Positions 26,826-40,041 of a stretch of 64,000 nucleotides of DNA are shown here, in pieces. The translations under genes and the position numbers were made by a program. Every line of letters begins with the position of its first letter. Position 1 is the stretch's first letter. Source of the DNA: Inia geoffrensis (Eukaryota; Chordata; Mammalia; Artiodactyla; Iniidae); NCBI GenBank assembly GCA_036417435.1, contig CM070910.1:73206784-73270783 (forward strand). The letters run 5' to 3'. The notes beneath the pieces were generated by a model, which did not search any database, was not told where the DNA came from, and saw nothing but the letters and a program-made list of their open reading frames with translations.

Positions 26826-29667
26826 AACACTAAACCGTTGCCGTGCCCTACCCTGTACCCTAATCCCTCCCATTGCCTAAGCCTAACCCTAAGCCCATCC
26901 CTAAACCTGACCCTCTTCCGATGCCCTACCCTAACCCATGCACTAATCTTAAACAGTAAACAAACACTAACTCGTGCCCTCAAACGTACGCTAACCCTTA
27001 AGCGTTGTCGTACCCTATCCTGTACCCTAATCCCTCCCCATTCCCTAATCCTAACCATAACCCAAACCCTGAATGTGATCCTTTTCCGAGGCCTTACCCT
27101 CACCGGTGCCTTTGTCTTAACCAGTACACCAACACTAACTCGTGCCCTCACAATTATGCGAACCGTTAAGCGTTGTCGTACCCTAGCCTGTACCCTAATC
27201 CCTCTCCATTCCCTAACCCTAACCCTAAACCGAATCCTAAACCTGACCCTCTCCCGAAGCCCTACCCTCACCCGTGCCCTAATCTTAACCAGGACACCAA
27301 CACTAACTCATGCCCTCACACATACGCTAACCCTAAACCGCAGCTGTACCCTAACCTGTACCATAATCCCTCTCCATTCCCTAACCCTAACCCTAACCTG
27401 AAACCTAACACTGACACTCACCCTAAACTTTATCCTCACCCATGTCCTAATTTTAACCAGTACATCAACACTAACCCATGCCCTCTTACGTAGGCTAACC
27501 CTAAACCATTGCCATACCCTAACCAATCCCCATTCCCTAACCAAAACCCTAACCCAAACCCTTAACGTGACCCTCTTCCGAGGCCTTACCCTCACCCGTG
27601 CCCTAATTGTAAACAGTACACTAACACTAACTAGTGACCTCACACGTACGCTAACCCTTAAGCGTCATCGTTCCCTAAACTGTACCCTAATCCCTCCCCT
27701 TTCCCTAACCCTAACCCTAACCCGAATCGTAAACCTGACCCTCACTCGAACCCTTACCCACACCCGTGCCCTAATCTTAACCAGAACACTAACACTAACT
27801 CGTGCCCTCACACGAACGGTAACCCTTAAGCACTCTCGTACCCTAAACTGTACCCTAATCCCTCTCCATTCCCTAACACTAACCCTAACACGAATCCTAA
27901 CCCTGACTCTCACCTGAAGCCTTACCCTCACCCGTGCCCTAATCTTAACCAGGACACCAACACTAACTCGTGCCCTCACACGTACGCTAACCCTTAAGCG
28001 TTGTCATACCTTAATTGTACACTAATCCCTCCCCATTCCCTAACCCTAACCCTAACCCGACTCCGAACCCTGAGCCTCACCCTAAGCCTTACCCTCACCC
28101 GTGACCTAATCTAAACCAATACACCATCACTAAATCGTGCCCTCACACATACGCTCACCCTAAACCGCAGCCGTACCCTAAACTGTACCCTAATCCCTCT
28201 CCATTCCCTTACCCGAACCCTAACCCGAACCCTAACCCTGACACTCACCCAAAGATTTACCCTCAACCGTGTCCTAATTTTAACCAGTACATCAACACTA
28301 ACCCATGCCCTTTTACGTAGTCTAACCCTAAACCATTGCCGTACCCTAAACTGTACCCTAATCAATCAACATTCCCTAATTATAACCCTAACCCAAACCC
28401 TTAACGTGACCATCTTCCGAGGCCTTACCCTCACCCGTGCCCTAATCGTGACGAGTATACTAAAACTAACTAGTGTCCTCACACGTACGCTAACCCTTCA
28501 GCGTCATCGTACCCTTAACTGTACCCTAATCCCTCACCTTTCCCTAACCCTAACCCTAACCCGAATCGTAAACCTGACCCTCACCCGAAACCTTACCCTC
28601 ACCCGTGCCCTAATCTTAACCAGGACACTAACTCTAACTCTTGCCCTCGCACGAACGGTAACCCTTAAGCACTCTCGTACCCTAAACTGTACCCTAATCC
28701 CTCCCCATTCCCTAACCCTAACCCTAACCCGAATCCTAACCCTGACCCTCACCCGAAGCCTTACCCTCACCCGTGCCCTAATCTTAACCAGGACACCAAC
28801 ACTAACTCGTGCCCTCACACGTACGCTAACCCTTAAGCGTTGTCATACCCTAAATTGTACCCTAATCCCTCCCCATTCCCTAACCCTAACCCTAACCCGA
28901 CTCCTAACCCTGAGCCTCACCCTAAGCATTACCCTCACCCGTGACCTAATCTTAACCAATACACCATCACTAAACCGTGCCCTCACACGTACGCTAACCC
29001 TAAAACGCAGCCATACCCTAAACTGTACCCTAATTGCTCTCCATTCCCTAACCCTAACCCTAACCCGAACCCTAACCCTGAGACTCACCCAAAGATTTAC
29101 CCTCACCCGTGTCCTAATTTTAACCAGTACATCAACACTAACCCATGCCCTCTTACGTAGGCTAACCCTTAACCATTGCCGTACCTTAACCTTTACCCGA
29201 ATCAATCCCCATTCCCTAACCATAACCCTAACCCAAACCCTTATCGTGACCCTCTTCCGAGTACTTACCCTCACCCATGCCCTAATCGTAACAGGTACAC
29301 TAACACTAACTAGTGACCTCACACGTACGCTGACCCTTAAGGGTCATCGTACCCTAAACTGTACCCCAATCCCTCCCCATTCCCTAACCCTAACACTAAC
29401 CCGAATCCTAACACCGAGCCTCACCCTAAGCCTTACCCTCACCTGTGAACTAATCTTAACCAATACACCATCACTAAACCGTGCCCTCACACGTACGCTA
29501 ACCATAAACAGCAGCCGTACCCTAACCTGTACCCTAATCCCTCTCCATTCCCTAACCCAAACCCTAACCCGAACCCTAACCCTGACACTCACCCGAAGAT
29601 TTACCCTCACCCGTGTCCTAATTTTAAACAGTCCATCAACACTAACTCATGCCCCCCAACGAAGGAT
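26826..29667 (+). repeat. HOR block 14, 17 monomers (2,842 bp)
   Basis: Monomer heads: A 26826, B 26993, C 27161, D 27329, E 27497 (156 bp), F/G 27653, H 27821, I 27989, J/D 28156, E 28324, F/G 28492, H 28660, I 28828, J/D 28996, E 29164, F/I 29332, J 29500. It contains a local five-mer tandem, E-F/G-H-I-J/D. Confidence 0.82.
27497..29163 (+). repeat. Local five-mer tandem E-F/G-H-I-J/D, two units
   Basis: Units 27497-28323 (827 bp) and 28324-29163 (840 bp) follow each other; the J/D hybrid allows a direct return to E. A further copy of this five-mer lies at 24984-25823. The copies at 24984 and 28324 (offset 3,340 bp) share private marks GACGAGTATAC and CTCGCACGAACGGT, so they are sister copies although not adjacent. 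Confidence 0.85.
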
Positions 29668-30842
29668 AACACTAAACCGTTGCCGTGCCCTTCCCTGTTC
29701 CCTAATCCCTCACATTGCCTAACCCTATCCCTAACCCCATCCCTAAACCTGAGTCTCTTCCTAGGCCCTACCCTAACCCATGCCCTAATCTTAACCAGTA
29801 AACAAACACTAACTCGTGCCCTCAAACGTACGCTAACCCTTAAGCATTGTCGTACCCTATCCTGCACCCTAATCACTCCCCATTCCCTAACACTAACCCT
29901 AACCCAAACCCTGAACGTGACCCTTTTCCGAGGCCTTATCCTCACCGTTGCCCTTGTCTTAACCAGTACACCAACACTAACTCGTGCCCTCACAATTATG
30001 CGAACCCTTAAGCGTTGTCGTACCCTAGCCTGTACCCTAATCCCTCTCCATTCCCTAACCCTAACTCTAACCCGAATCCTAACCCTGACCCTCACTCGAA
30101 GCCTGACCCTCACCCGTGCCCTAATCCTAACCAGGACACCAACAATAACTCGTGCCCTCTCACGTATGCTAACCCTAAACAGCAGCTGTACCCTAACCTG
30201 TACCCTAATGCCTCTCCGTTCCCTAACCCTAACCCTAACCTGAAACCTAACCCTGACACTCACCCTAAACTTTACCCTCACCCGTGTACTAATTTTAACC
30301 AGTACATCAACACTAACCCATGCCCTTTTACGTAGGCTAACCATAAACCATTGTCGTACCCTAAACTATACCCTAATCAATCAACATTCCCTAATTATAA
30401 CCCTAACCCAAACCCTTAACGTGACCATCTTCCGAGGCTTTACCCTCACCCGTGCCCTATTCGTGACCAGTACACTAAAACTAACTAGTGTCCTCACACG
30501 TACGCTAACCCTTAAGCATCATCGTACCCTAAACTTTACCCTAATCCCTCCCCATTCCATAAACCTAACCCTAACCCGAATCGTAAACCTGACCCTCACC
30601 CAAACCCTTACCCTCACCCGTGCCCTAATCTTAACCAGCACACCAACACTAATTCGTGGCCTCACACGTCCGCTAACCCTTAAGCGTTGTCGTACCCTAA
30701 ACTGTACCCTAATCCCTCCCCATTCCCTAACCCTAACCCTAACCCGAACCCTAACCCTGACACTCACCCGAAGATTTACCCTCACCCGTGTCCTAATTTT
30801 AAACAGTCCATCAACACTAACTCATGCCCCCCAACGAAGGAT
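29668..30842 (+). repeat. HOR block 15, 7 monomers (1,175 bp)
   Basis: Monomer heads: A 29668, B 29835, C 30003, D 30171, E 30339, F 30507, G/J 30675. The G/J hybrid (G head, GAAGATTTACCC and AAACAGTCCATC tail) removes H and I in one step. The J-to-A junction has the CGAAGGAT variant. Confidence 0.86.
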
Positions 30843-33800
30843 AACACTAAACCGTTGCCGTGCCCTACCCTGTTCCCTAATCCCTCCCATTGCCTAACAC
30901 TACCCCTAAGCCCATCCCTAAACCTGACCCTTTTCCGAGGCCCTACCCTAACCCATGCACTAATCTAAACCAGTAAACAAACACTAACTCATGCCCTCAA
31001 ACGTACGCTAACCCTTAAGCGTTGTCGTACCCTATCCTGTACCCTAATCCCTCCCCATTCCTTAACCCTAACCATAACCCAAACCCTGAACGTGACCCTT
31101 TTCCGAGGCCTTACCCTCACCGTTGCCCTTGTCTTAACCAGTACACCAACACTAACTCGTGCCCTCACAATTATGCGAACCGTTAAGCGTTGTCGTACCC
31201 TAGCCTGTACCCTAATCCCTCTCCATTCCCTAACCCTAACCCTAAACCGAATCCTAACCCTGACCCTCTCCCGAATCCCTACCCTCACCCGTGCCCTAAT
31301 CTTAACCAGGACACCAACACTAACTCATGCACTCACACGTAAGCTAAACCTAAACCACAGCTGTACCCTAACCTGTACCATAATCCCTCTCCATTCCCTA
31401 ACCCTAACCCTAACCTGAAACCTAACACTGACACTCACCCTAAACTTTACCCTCACCCGTGTCCTAATTTTAACAAGTACATCAACACTAACCCATGCAC
31501 TCTTACGTAGGCTAATCCTAAACCATTGCCATACCCTAACCAATCCCCATTCCCTAACCATAACCCTAACCCAAACCCTTAACGTGACCCACTTCCGAGG
31601 CCTTACCCTCACCCGTGCCCTAATTGTAAACAGTACACTAACACTAACTAGTGACCTCACACGTACGCTAACCCTTAAGCGACATCGTACCCTAAACTGT
31701 ACCCTAATCCCTCCCCTTTCCCTAACCCTAACCCTAACCCGAATCGTAAACCTGACCCTCACCCGAACCCTTACCCAACCCGTGCCCTAATCTTAAACAG
31801 GACACTAACACTAACTCTTGCCCTCACACGAACGGTAACCCTTAAGCACTGTCGTACCCTAAACTGTACCCTAATCCCTCCTCATTCCCTAACCCTAACC
31901 CTAACCCGAATCCTAAACCGGACCCTCACCTGGAGGCTTACCCTCACCCGTGCCCTAATCTTAACCAGAACACTAACACTAACTCTTGCCCTCACACGAA
32001 CGGTAACCCTTAAGCACTCTCGTACCCTAAACTGTACCCTAATCCCTCCCCGTTCCCTAACACTAACCCTAACACGAATCCTAACCCTGACTCTCACCCG
32101 AAGCCTTACACTCACCCGTGCCCTAATCTTTACCAGGACACCAACACTAACTCGTGCCCTCACACATACGCTAACCCTTAAGCGTTGTCATACCCTAAAT
32201 TGTACACTAATCCCTCCCCATTCCCTAACCCTAACCCTAACCCGACTCCTATCCCTGAGCCTCACCCTAAGCCTTACCCTCACCCGTAACCTAATCTTAA
32301 CCAGTACATCAACACTAACCCATGCCCTTTTACGTAGGCTAACCCTAAACCATTGCCGTACCCTAAACTGTACCCTTATCAATCAACATTCCCTAATTAT
32401 AACCCTAACCCAAACCCTTAACGTGACCATCTTCCGAGGCCTTACCCTCACCCGTGCCCTAATCGTGACCAGTACACGAAAACTAACTAGTGTCCTCACA
32501 CGTACGCTAACCCTTAAGCATCATCGTACCCTAAACTTTACCGTAATCCCTCCCCATTCCCTAAACCTAACCCTAACCCGAAACGTAAACCTGAACCTCA
32601 CCCGAACCCTTACCCTCACCCGTGCCCTAAACTTAACCTGCACACCAACACGAATTCGTGGCCTCACACGTCCGCTAACCCTTAAGCGTTGTGGTACCCT
32701 AAACTGTACCATAATCCCTCCCAATTCCCTAACTCTAACCCTAACCCGAATCCTAACCCTGACCCTCACCTGAAGCCTTACCCTCACCCGTGCCCTAATC
32801 TTAACCAGGACACTAACACTAACTCTTGCCCTCACACGAACGGTAACACTTAAGCACTGTCGTACCCTAACCTGTACCCTAATCACTCCCCATTCCCTAA
32901 CCCTAACCCTAACCCGAATCGTAAAAATGACCCTCACCCGAATCCTTAAACTCACCCGTGCCCTAATCTTAACCAGCACACCAACACTAATTCGTGCCCT
33001 CACACGTACGTTAACCCTTAAGCGTTGTCGTACCCTAAACTGTACCCTAATCCCTCACCATTTCCTAAGCCTAACCCTAAACCGAATCCTAACCCTGACC
33101 CTCACCCGAAGCCTTACCCTCACCAGTGCCCTAATCTTAAACATGACACCAACACTAACTCGTGCCCTCACATGTACGCTAACCCTAAACCGCAGCTGTA
33201 CCCTAACCTGTACCCTAATCCCTCTCCATTCCGTAACCCTAACCCTAAACCGAATCCTAACCCTGACCCTCTCTCGAATCCCTACCCTCACCCGTGCCCT
33301 AATCTTAACCAGGACACCAACACTAACTCATGCACTCACACGTAAGCTAAACCTAAACCACAGCTGTACCCTAACCTATACCATAATCCCTCTCCATTCC
33401 CTAACACTAACCCTAACCTGAAACCTAACCCTGACACTCACCCGAAACTTTACCCTCACCCGTGTCCTAATTTTAACCAGTACATCAACACTAACCCATG
33501 CCCTTTTACGTAGGCTAACCCTAAACCATTGCCGTACCCTAAACTGTACCCTAATCAATCCCCATTCCCTAACCATAACCCTAACCCAAACCCTTAATGT
33601 GACCATCTTCCGAGGCCTTAAACTCATCCGTGCCCTAATCGTGACCAGTACACTAAAACTAACTAGTGACCTCACACTTACGCAAACCCTTAAGCATCAT
33701 CGTACACTAAACTGTACCCTAATCCCTCCCCATTCCCTAACCCTAACCCTAACCCGAATCGTAACCCTGACCCTCACCCGTACCCTTACCCTCACCCGTG

Positions 33801-34356
33801 CCCTAATCTTAACCAGCACACCAACACTATTTTGTGGCCTCACACGTCCTCTAACCCTTAAGCATTGTCGTACCCTAAACTGTACCCTAATCCCTTCCCA
33901 TTCCCTAACCCTAACCCTAACCCGAATCTTAACCCTGACCCTCACCTGAAGCCTTACCCTCACCCGTGCCCTAATCTTAACCAGGAAACCAATACTAACT
34001 CGTGCCCTCACACGTACGCTAACCCTTAAGCATTGTCATACCCTACATTGTACCCTAATCCCTCTCCATTCCCTAACCCTAACCCTAACACGAATCCTAA
34101 CTCTGAGCCTCACCCTAAGCCTTACATTCACCCGTGACCTAATCTTAACCAATACACCATCACTAAACCATGCCCTCACACGTACGCTAACCCTAAACCG
34201 CAGCTGTACCCTAAACTGTACCCTAATTTCTCTCCATTCCCTAACCCTAAACCTAACCCGAACCCTAACCCTGACACACACCCGAAGATTTACCCTCACC
34301 CGTGTCCTAATTTTAAACAGTCCATCAACACTAACTCATGCCCCCCAACGAAGGAC
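30843..34356 (+). repeat. HOR block 16, 21 monomers (3,514 bp)
   Basis: Monomer heads: A 30843, B 31010, C 31178, D 31346, E 31514 (156 bp), F/G 31670, H/G 31837, H 32005, I/D 32173, E 32341, F 32509, G 32677, H/F 32845, G/C 33013, D/C 33181, D 33349, E 33517, F 33685, G/H 33853, I 34021, J 34189. Its order resembles the 4,018-bp super-repeat but an I/D fusion skips J-A-B-C between the two halves. Confidence 0.8.
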
Positions 34357-36023
34357 AACACTAAACCTTTGCCGTACCCTACCCTGATCCCTAATCCCTC
34401 CCATTGCCTAACCCTAACCCTAACCCCATCACTAAACCTGACCCTCTTCCGAGGCCCTACCGTAAACCATGCACTAATCTTAACCAGTAAACAAACACTA
34501 ACTCATGCCCTCACACGTACGCTAACCCTTAAGCGTTGTCGTACCCTATCCTGTACCCTAATCCCTCCCCATTCCCTAACCCTAACCATAACCCAAACCC
34601 TGAACGTGACCCTTTTCCGAGGCATTACCCTCACCGGTGCCCTTGTCTTAACCAGTACACCAACACTAACTCGTGCCCTCACAATTATGCGAACCGTTAA
34701 GCGTTGTCGTACCCTAGCCTGTACCTTAATCCCTCTCCATTCCCTAACCCTAACCCTAAACCGAATCCCAACCCTGACCCTCACCCGAAGCCCTACCCTC
34801 ACCCGTGCCCTAATCTTAACCAGGACACCATCACTAACACGTGCCCTCACACGTACGCTAACCCTAAACTGCAGCTGTACCCTAACCTGTACCCTAATCC
34901 CTCTCCATTCCCTAACCCTAACCCTAACCTGAAACCTAACACTGACACTCACCCTAAACTTTACCCTCACCCGTGTGTTAATTTTAACCAGTACATCAAA
35001 ACTAACCCATGCCCTCTTACGTAGGCTAACCCTAAACCATTGCCGTACCCTAACCTGTACCCTAATCAATCCCCATTCCCTAAAAATAACCCTAACCCAA
35101 ACCCTTAACGTGACCCTCTTCCGAGGCCTTACCCTCACCTGTGCCCTAACTGTAACCAGTACACTAACACTAAGTAGTGACCTCACACGTACGCTAACCC
35201 TTAAGCGTCATCGTACCCTAAACTGTACCCTAATCCCTCCCCTTTCCCTAACCCTAACCCTAAACCGAATCGTAAACCTGACCCTCACCCGAACCCTTAC
35301 CCTCACCCGTGACCTAATCTTAACCAGGACACTAACACTAACTCTTGCCCTCACACGAACAGTAACCCTTAAGCACTGTCGTACCCTAAACTGTTCCCTA
35401 ATCCCTCCCCATTCCCTAACCCTAACCCTAACCCGAATCCTAACCCTGACCCTCACCTGAAGCCTTACCCTCACCCGTGGCCTAATCTTAACCAGGACAC
35501 TAACACTAACTCTTGCCCTCGCACGAACGGTAACCCTTAAGCACTCTCGTACCCTAAACTGTACCATAGTCCCTCCCCATTCCATAACCCTAACCCTAAC
35601 ACTAATCCTAACCCTGACCCTCACCCGAAGTCTTACCCTCCCCCGTGCCCTAATCTTAACCAGGACACCAACACTAACTCGTGCCCTCTCACGTACGCTA
35701 ACCCTTAAGCGTTGTCATACCCTAAATTGTACACTAATCCCTCCCCATTCCCTAACCCTAACCCTAACCCGACTCCTAACCCTGAGCCTCACCCTAAGCC
35801 TTACCCTCACCCGTGACCTAATCTTAACCAATACACCATCACTAAACCGTGCCCTCACACGTACGCTCAACCTAAACCGCAGCCGTACACTAACCTGTAC
35901 CCTAATCCCTCTCCATTCCCTAACCCGAACCCTAACCCGGACACTCACCCAAAGATTTACCCTCACCCGTGTCCTAATTTTAAACAGTCCATCAACACTA
36001 ACACATGCCCTCCAACGTAGGCT
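34357..36023 (+). repeat. HOR block 17, 10 monomers (1,667 bp)
   Basis: Monomer heads: A 34357, B 34524, C 34692, D 34860, E 35028, F/G 35196, H/G 35364, H 35532, I 35700, J 35868. It is a ten-mer by length, but F-G-H is replaced by F/G-H/G-H. J is two hexamers short (156 bp). The same order is seen in block 19. Confidence 0.86.
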
Positions 36024-38374
36024 AACACTAAATCGTTGCCGTGCCCTACCGTGCTCCCTAATCCCTCACATTGCCTAAACCTAACCCTAACCCCATCCCT
36101 AAGCCTGACACTCTTACGAGGCCCTACCCTCACCCATGCCCTAATCTTAACCAGTACACAAACACTAACTCATGCCCTCAAACGTACGCTAACCCTTAAG
36201 CGTTGTCGTACCCTATCCTGCACCCTAATCCCTTCCCATTCTCTAAACCTAACCCTAACCCAAACCCTGAACGTGACCCTTTTCCGAGGCCTTACCCTCA
36301 CCGGTGCCCTTATCTTAACCAGTACACCAACACTAACTCGTGCCCTCACAATTATGCGAACCCTTAAGCGTTGTCGTACCCTAGCCTGTACCCTAATCCC
36401 TCTCCATTCCCTAACCCTAACCCTAACCCGAATCCTAACCCTGACCCTCACCCGAAGCCTGACCCTCACCCGTGCCCTAATCCTAACCAGGACACCAACA
36501 ATAACTCGTGCCCTCTCACGTACGCTAACCCTAAACCGCAGCTGTACCCTAACCTGTACCCTAATCCCTCTCCATTCCCTAACCCTAACCCTAACCTGAA
36601 ACCTAACCCTGACACTCACCCTAAACTTTACCCTCACCCGTGTACTAATTTTAACCAGTACATCAACACTAACCCATTCCCTTTTACGTAGGCTAAACAT
36701 AAACCATTGCCGTACCCTAAACTGTACCCTAATCAATCAACATTCCCTAATAATAACCCTAACCCAAACCCTTAACGTGGCCATCTTCCGAGGCCTTACC
36801 CTCGCCCGTGCCCTATTCGTGACCAGTACACTAAAACTAACTAGTGTCCTCACACGTACGCTAACCCTTAAGCATCATTGTACCCTAAACTTTACCCTAA
36901 TCCCTCCCCATTCCCTAAACCTAACCCAAACCCGAATCGTAAACCTGACCTTCACCCGAACCCTTACCCTCACCCATGCCCTAATCTTAACCAGCACACC
37001 AACACTAATTCGTGGCCTCACACGTCCGCTAACCCTTAAGCGTTGTCGTACCCTAAACTGTACCCTAATCCCTCCCAATTCCCTTACCCTAACCCTAACC
37101 CGAATCCTAACCCTGACCCTCACCTGAAGCCTTACCCTCACCCGTGCCCTAATCTTAACCAGGACACTAACACTAACTCTTGCCCTCACACGAACGGTAA
37201 CACTTAAGCACTGTCGTACCCTAAACTGTACCCTAATCACTTCACATTCCCTAACCCTAACCCTAACCCGATTCGTAAAAATGAACCTCACCCGAATCCT
37301 TAAACTCACCCGTGCCCTAATCTTAACCAACACACCAACACTAATTCGTGCCCTCACACGTAGGTTAACCCTTAAGCGTTGTCGTACCCTAAACTGTACC
37401 CTAATCCCTCCCCATTCCCTAAGCCTAACCCTAAACTGAATCCTAACCCTGAACCTCACCCGAAGCCTTACCCTCACCCGTGCCCTAATCTTAACCAGAA
37501 CACCAATACTAACTCGTGCCCTCACATGTACGCTAACCCTAAACCACAGCTGTACCCTAACCTGTACCCTAATCCCTCTCTATTCCCTAACCCTAACCCT
37601 AACCTGAAAGCTAACACTGACACTCACCCGAAACTTTACCCTCACCCGTGTCCTAATTTTAACCAGTACATCAACACTAACCCATGCCCTTTTACGTAGG
37701 CTAACCCTAAACCATTGCCGTACCCTAAACTGTACCCTAAACAATCCCCATTCCCTAACCATAACCCTAACCCAAACCCTTAACGTGACCATCTTCCGAG
37801 GCCTTACACTCATCCGTGCCCTAATCGTGACCAGTAAACTAAAACTAACTAGTGACCTCAGACTTACGCGAACCCTTAAGCATCATCGTACCCTAAACTG
37901 TACCCTAATCCCTCCCCATTCCCTAACCCTAAACCTAACCCGAATCGTAAACCTGACCCTCACCCGAACCCTTATCCTCACCCGTGCCCTAATCTTAACC
38001 AGCACACCAACACTATTTCATGGCCTCACATGTCCGCGAACCCTTAAGCAGTGTCATACCCTAAACTGTACCCTAATCCCTCCCCATTCCCTAACCCTAA
38101 CCCTAACCCGAATCCTAACCCTGAGCCTCACCCTAAACCTTACACTCTCCCGTGACCTAATCTTAACCAATACACCATCACTAAACCGTGCCCTCACACG
38201 TACGCTAACCCTAAACCGCAGCCGTACCCTAAACTGTACCCTAATTCCTCTCCATTCCCTAACCATAACCCTAACCCGAACCCTAACCCTGACACTCACC
38301 CGAAGATTTACCCTCACCCGTGTCCTAATTTTAAACAGTCCATCAACACTAACTCATGCCCCCCAATGAAGGAT
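36024..38374 (+). repeat. HOR block 18, 14 monomers (2,351 bp)
   Basis: Monomer heads: A 36024, B 36191, C 36359, D 36527, E 36695, F 36863, G 37031, H/F 37199, G/C 37367, D 37535, E 37703, F 37871, I 38039, J 38207. The H/F hybrid carries the private mark CTTAAACTCACCC, shared with the H/F monomers at 26328, 32845, 41217, 52137 and 55327. Confidence 0.86.
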
Positions 38375-40041
38375 AACACCAAACCGTTGCCGTGCCCTAC
38401 CCTGTTCCCTAATCCCTCCCATTGCCTAACCCTAACCTTAACCCCATACCTAAACCTGACCATTTTCCGAGGCCCTACCCTAACCCATGCACTAATCTTA
38501 ACCAGTAAACAAACACTAACTCGTGCCCTCAAACGTACGCTAACCCTTAAGCGTTGTCGTACCCTATCCTGTACCCTAATCCCTCCCCATTCCCTAACCC
38601 TAACCATAACCCAAACCCTGAACGTGACCCTTTTCCGAGGCCTTACCCTCACCGGTGCCCTTGTCTTAACCAGTACACCAACACTAACTCGTGCCCTCAC
38701 AATTATGCGAACCATTAAGCGTTGTCGTACCCTAGCCTGTACCCTAATCCCTCTCCATTCCCTAACAAAAACCCTAATCCGAATCCTAACCCTGACCCTC
38801 TCCCGAAGCCCTACCCTAACCCGTGCCCTAATCTTAAGCAGGACACTAACACTAACTCATGCACTCACACGTACGCTAACCCTAAAAAACAGCTGTACCC
38901 TAACCTGTACCATAATCCCTCTCCATTCCCTAACCCTAACGCTAACCTGAAACCTAACACTGACACTCACCCTAAACTTTACCCTCACCCGTGTCCTAAT
39001 TTTAACCAGTACATCAACACTAACCCATGCCCTCTTACGTAGGCTAACCCTAAACCATTGCCATACCCTAACCAATCCCCATTCCCTAACCATAACCCTA
39101 ACCCAAACCCTTAACGTGACCCACTTCCGAGGCCTTACCCTCACCCGTGCCCTAATTGTAAACAGTACACTAACACTAACTAGTGACCTCACACGTACGC
39201 TAACCCTTAAGCGTCATCGTACCCTAAACTGTACCCTAATCCCTCCCCTTTCCCTAACCCTAACCCTAACCCGAATCGTAAACCTGACCCTCACCCGAAC
39301 CCTTACCCTCACCCGTGCCCTAATCTTAACCAGGACACTAACACTAACTCTTGCTCTCACACGAACGGTAACCCTTAAGCACTGTCCTACCCTAAACTGT
39401 ACCCTAATCCCTCCCCATTCCCTAACCCTAACCCTAACCCGAATCCTAACCCGGACACTCACATGGAGGCTTACCCTCACCTGTGCCCTAATCTTAACCA
39501 GAACACTAACACTAACTCTTACCCTCACACGAACGGTAACCCTTAAGCACTCTCGTACCCTCAAATGTACCCTAATCCCTCCCCGTTCCCTAACACTAAC
39601 CCTAGCACGAATCCTAACCCTGACTCTCACCCGAAGCCTTACCCTCACCTGTGCCCTAATCTTAACCAGGACACCAAAACTAACTCGTGTCCTCACACGT
39701 ACGCTAACCCTTAAGCGTTGTCATACCCTAAATTGTACACTAATCCCTCCCCATTCCATAAACCTAACCCTAACACGACTCCTAACGCTGAGCCTCACCC
39801 TAAGCCTTACCCTCACCCGTGACCTAATCTTAACCAATACACCATCACTAAACCGTGCCCTCACACGTACGCTCAACCTAAACCGCAGCCGTACACTAAC
39901 CTGTACCCTAATCCCTCTCCATTCCCTAATCCGAACCCTAACCCGAACCCTAACCCGGACACTCACCCAAAGATTTACCCTCACCCGTGTCCTAATTTTA
40001 AACAGTCCATCAACACTAACCCATGCCCTCCAACGTAGGCT
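38375..40041 (+). repeat. HOR block 19, 10 monomers (1,667 bp)
   Basis: Monomer heads: A 38375, B 38542, C 38710, D 38878, E 39046 (156 bp), F/G 39202, H/G 39370, H 39538, I 39706, J 39874. It has the same monomer order as block 17. The shortened E (CCATACCCTAACCAATCCCC) is shared with the E monomers at 27497 and 31514. Confidence 0.87.

Larger units (their letters stand above)
34357..38374 (+). repeat. 4,018-bp super-repeat, copy 1 (blocks 17+18)
   Basis: A ten-mer (A-B-C-D-E-F/G-H/G-H-I-J) followed by a 14-mer (A-B-C-D-E-F-G-H/F-G/C-D-E-F-I-J). The same order restarts at 38375. Monomer heads from A 36024 to D 37535 recur exactly 4,018 bp later (40042 to 41553). Confidence 0.87.

Noticed and set aside
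28406..29722. 438-codon open frame (LT-rich) as a protein-coding gene
   Set aside because: Its period-two amino-acid pattern follows directly from the 6-bp repeat. Equivalent frames exist in other phases and on the other strand, there is no conserved start context or domain, and frames shift wherever a 167-bp A monomer occurs.
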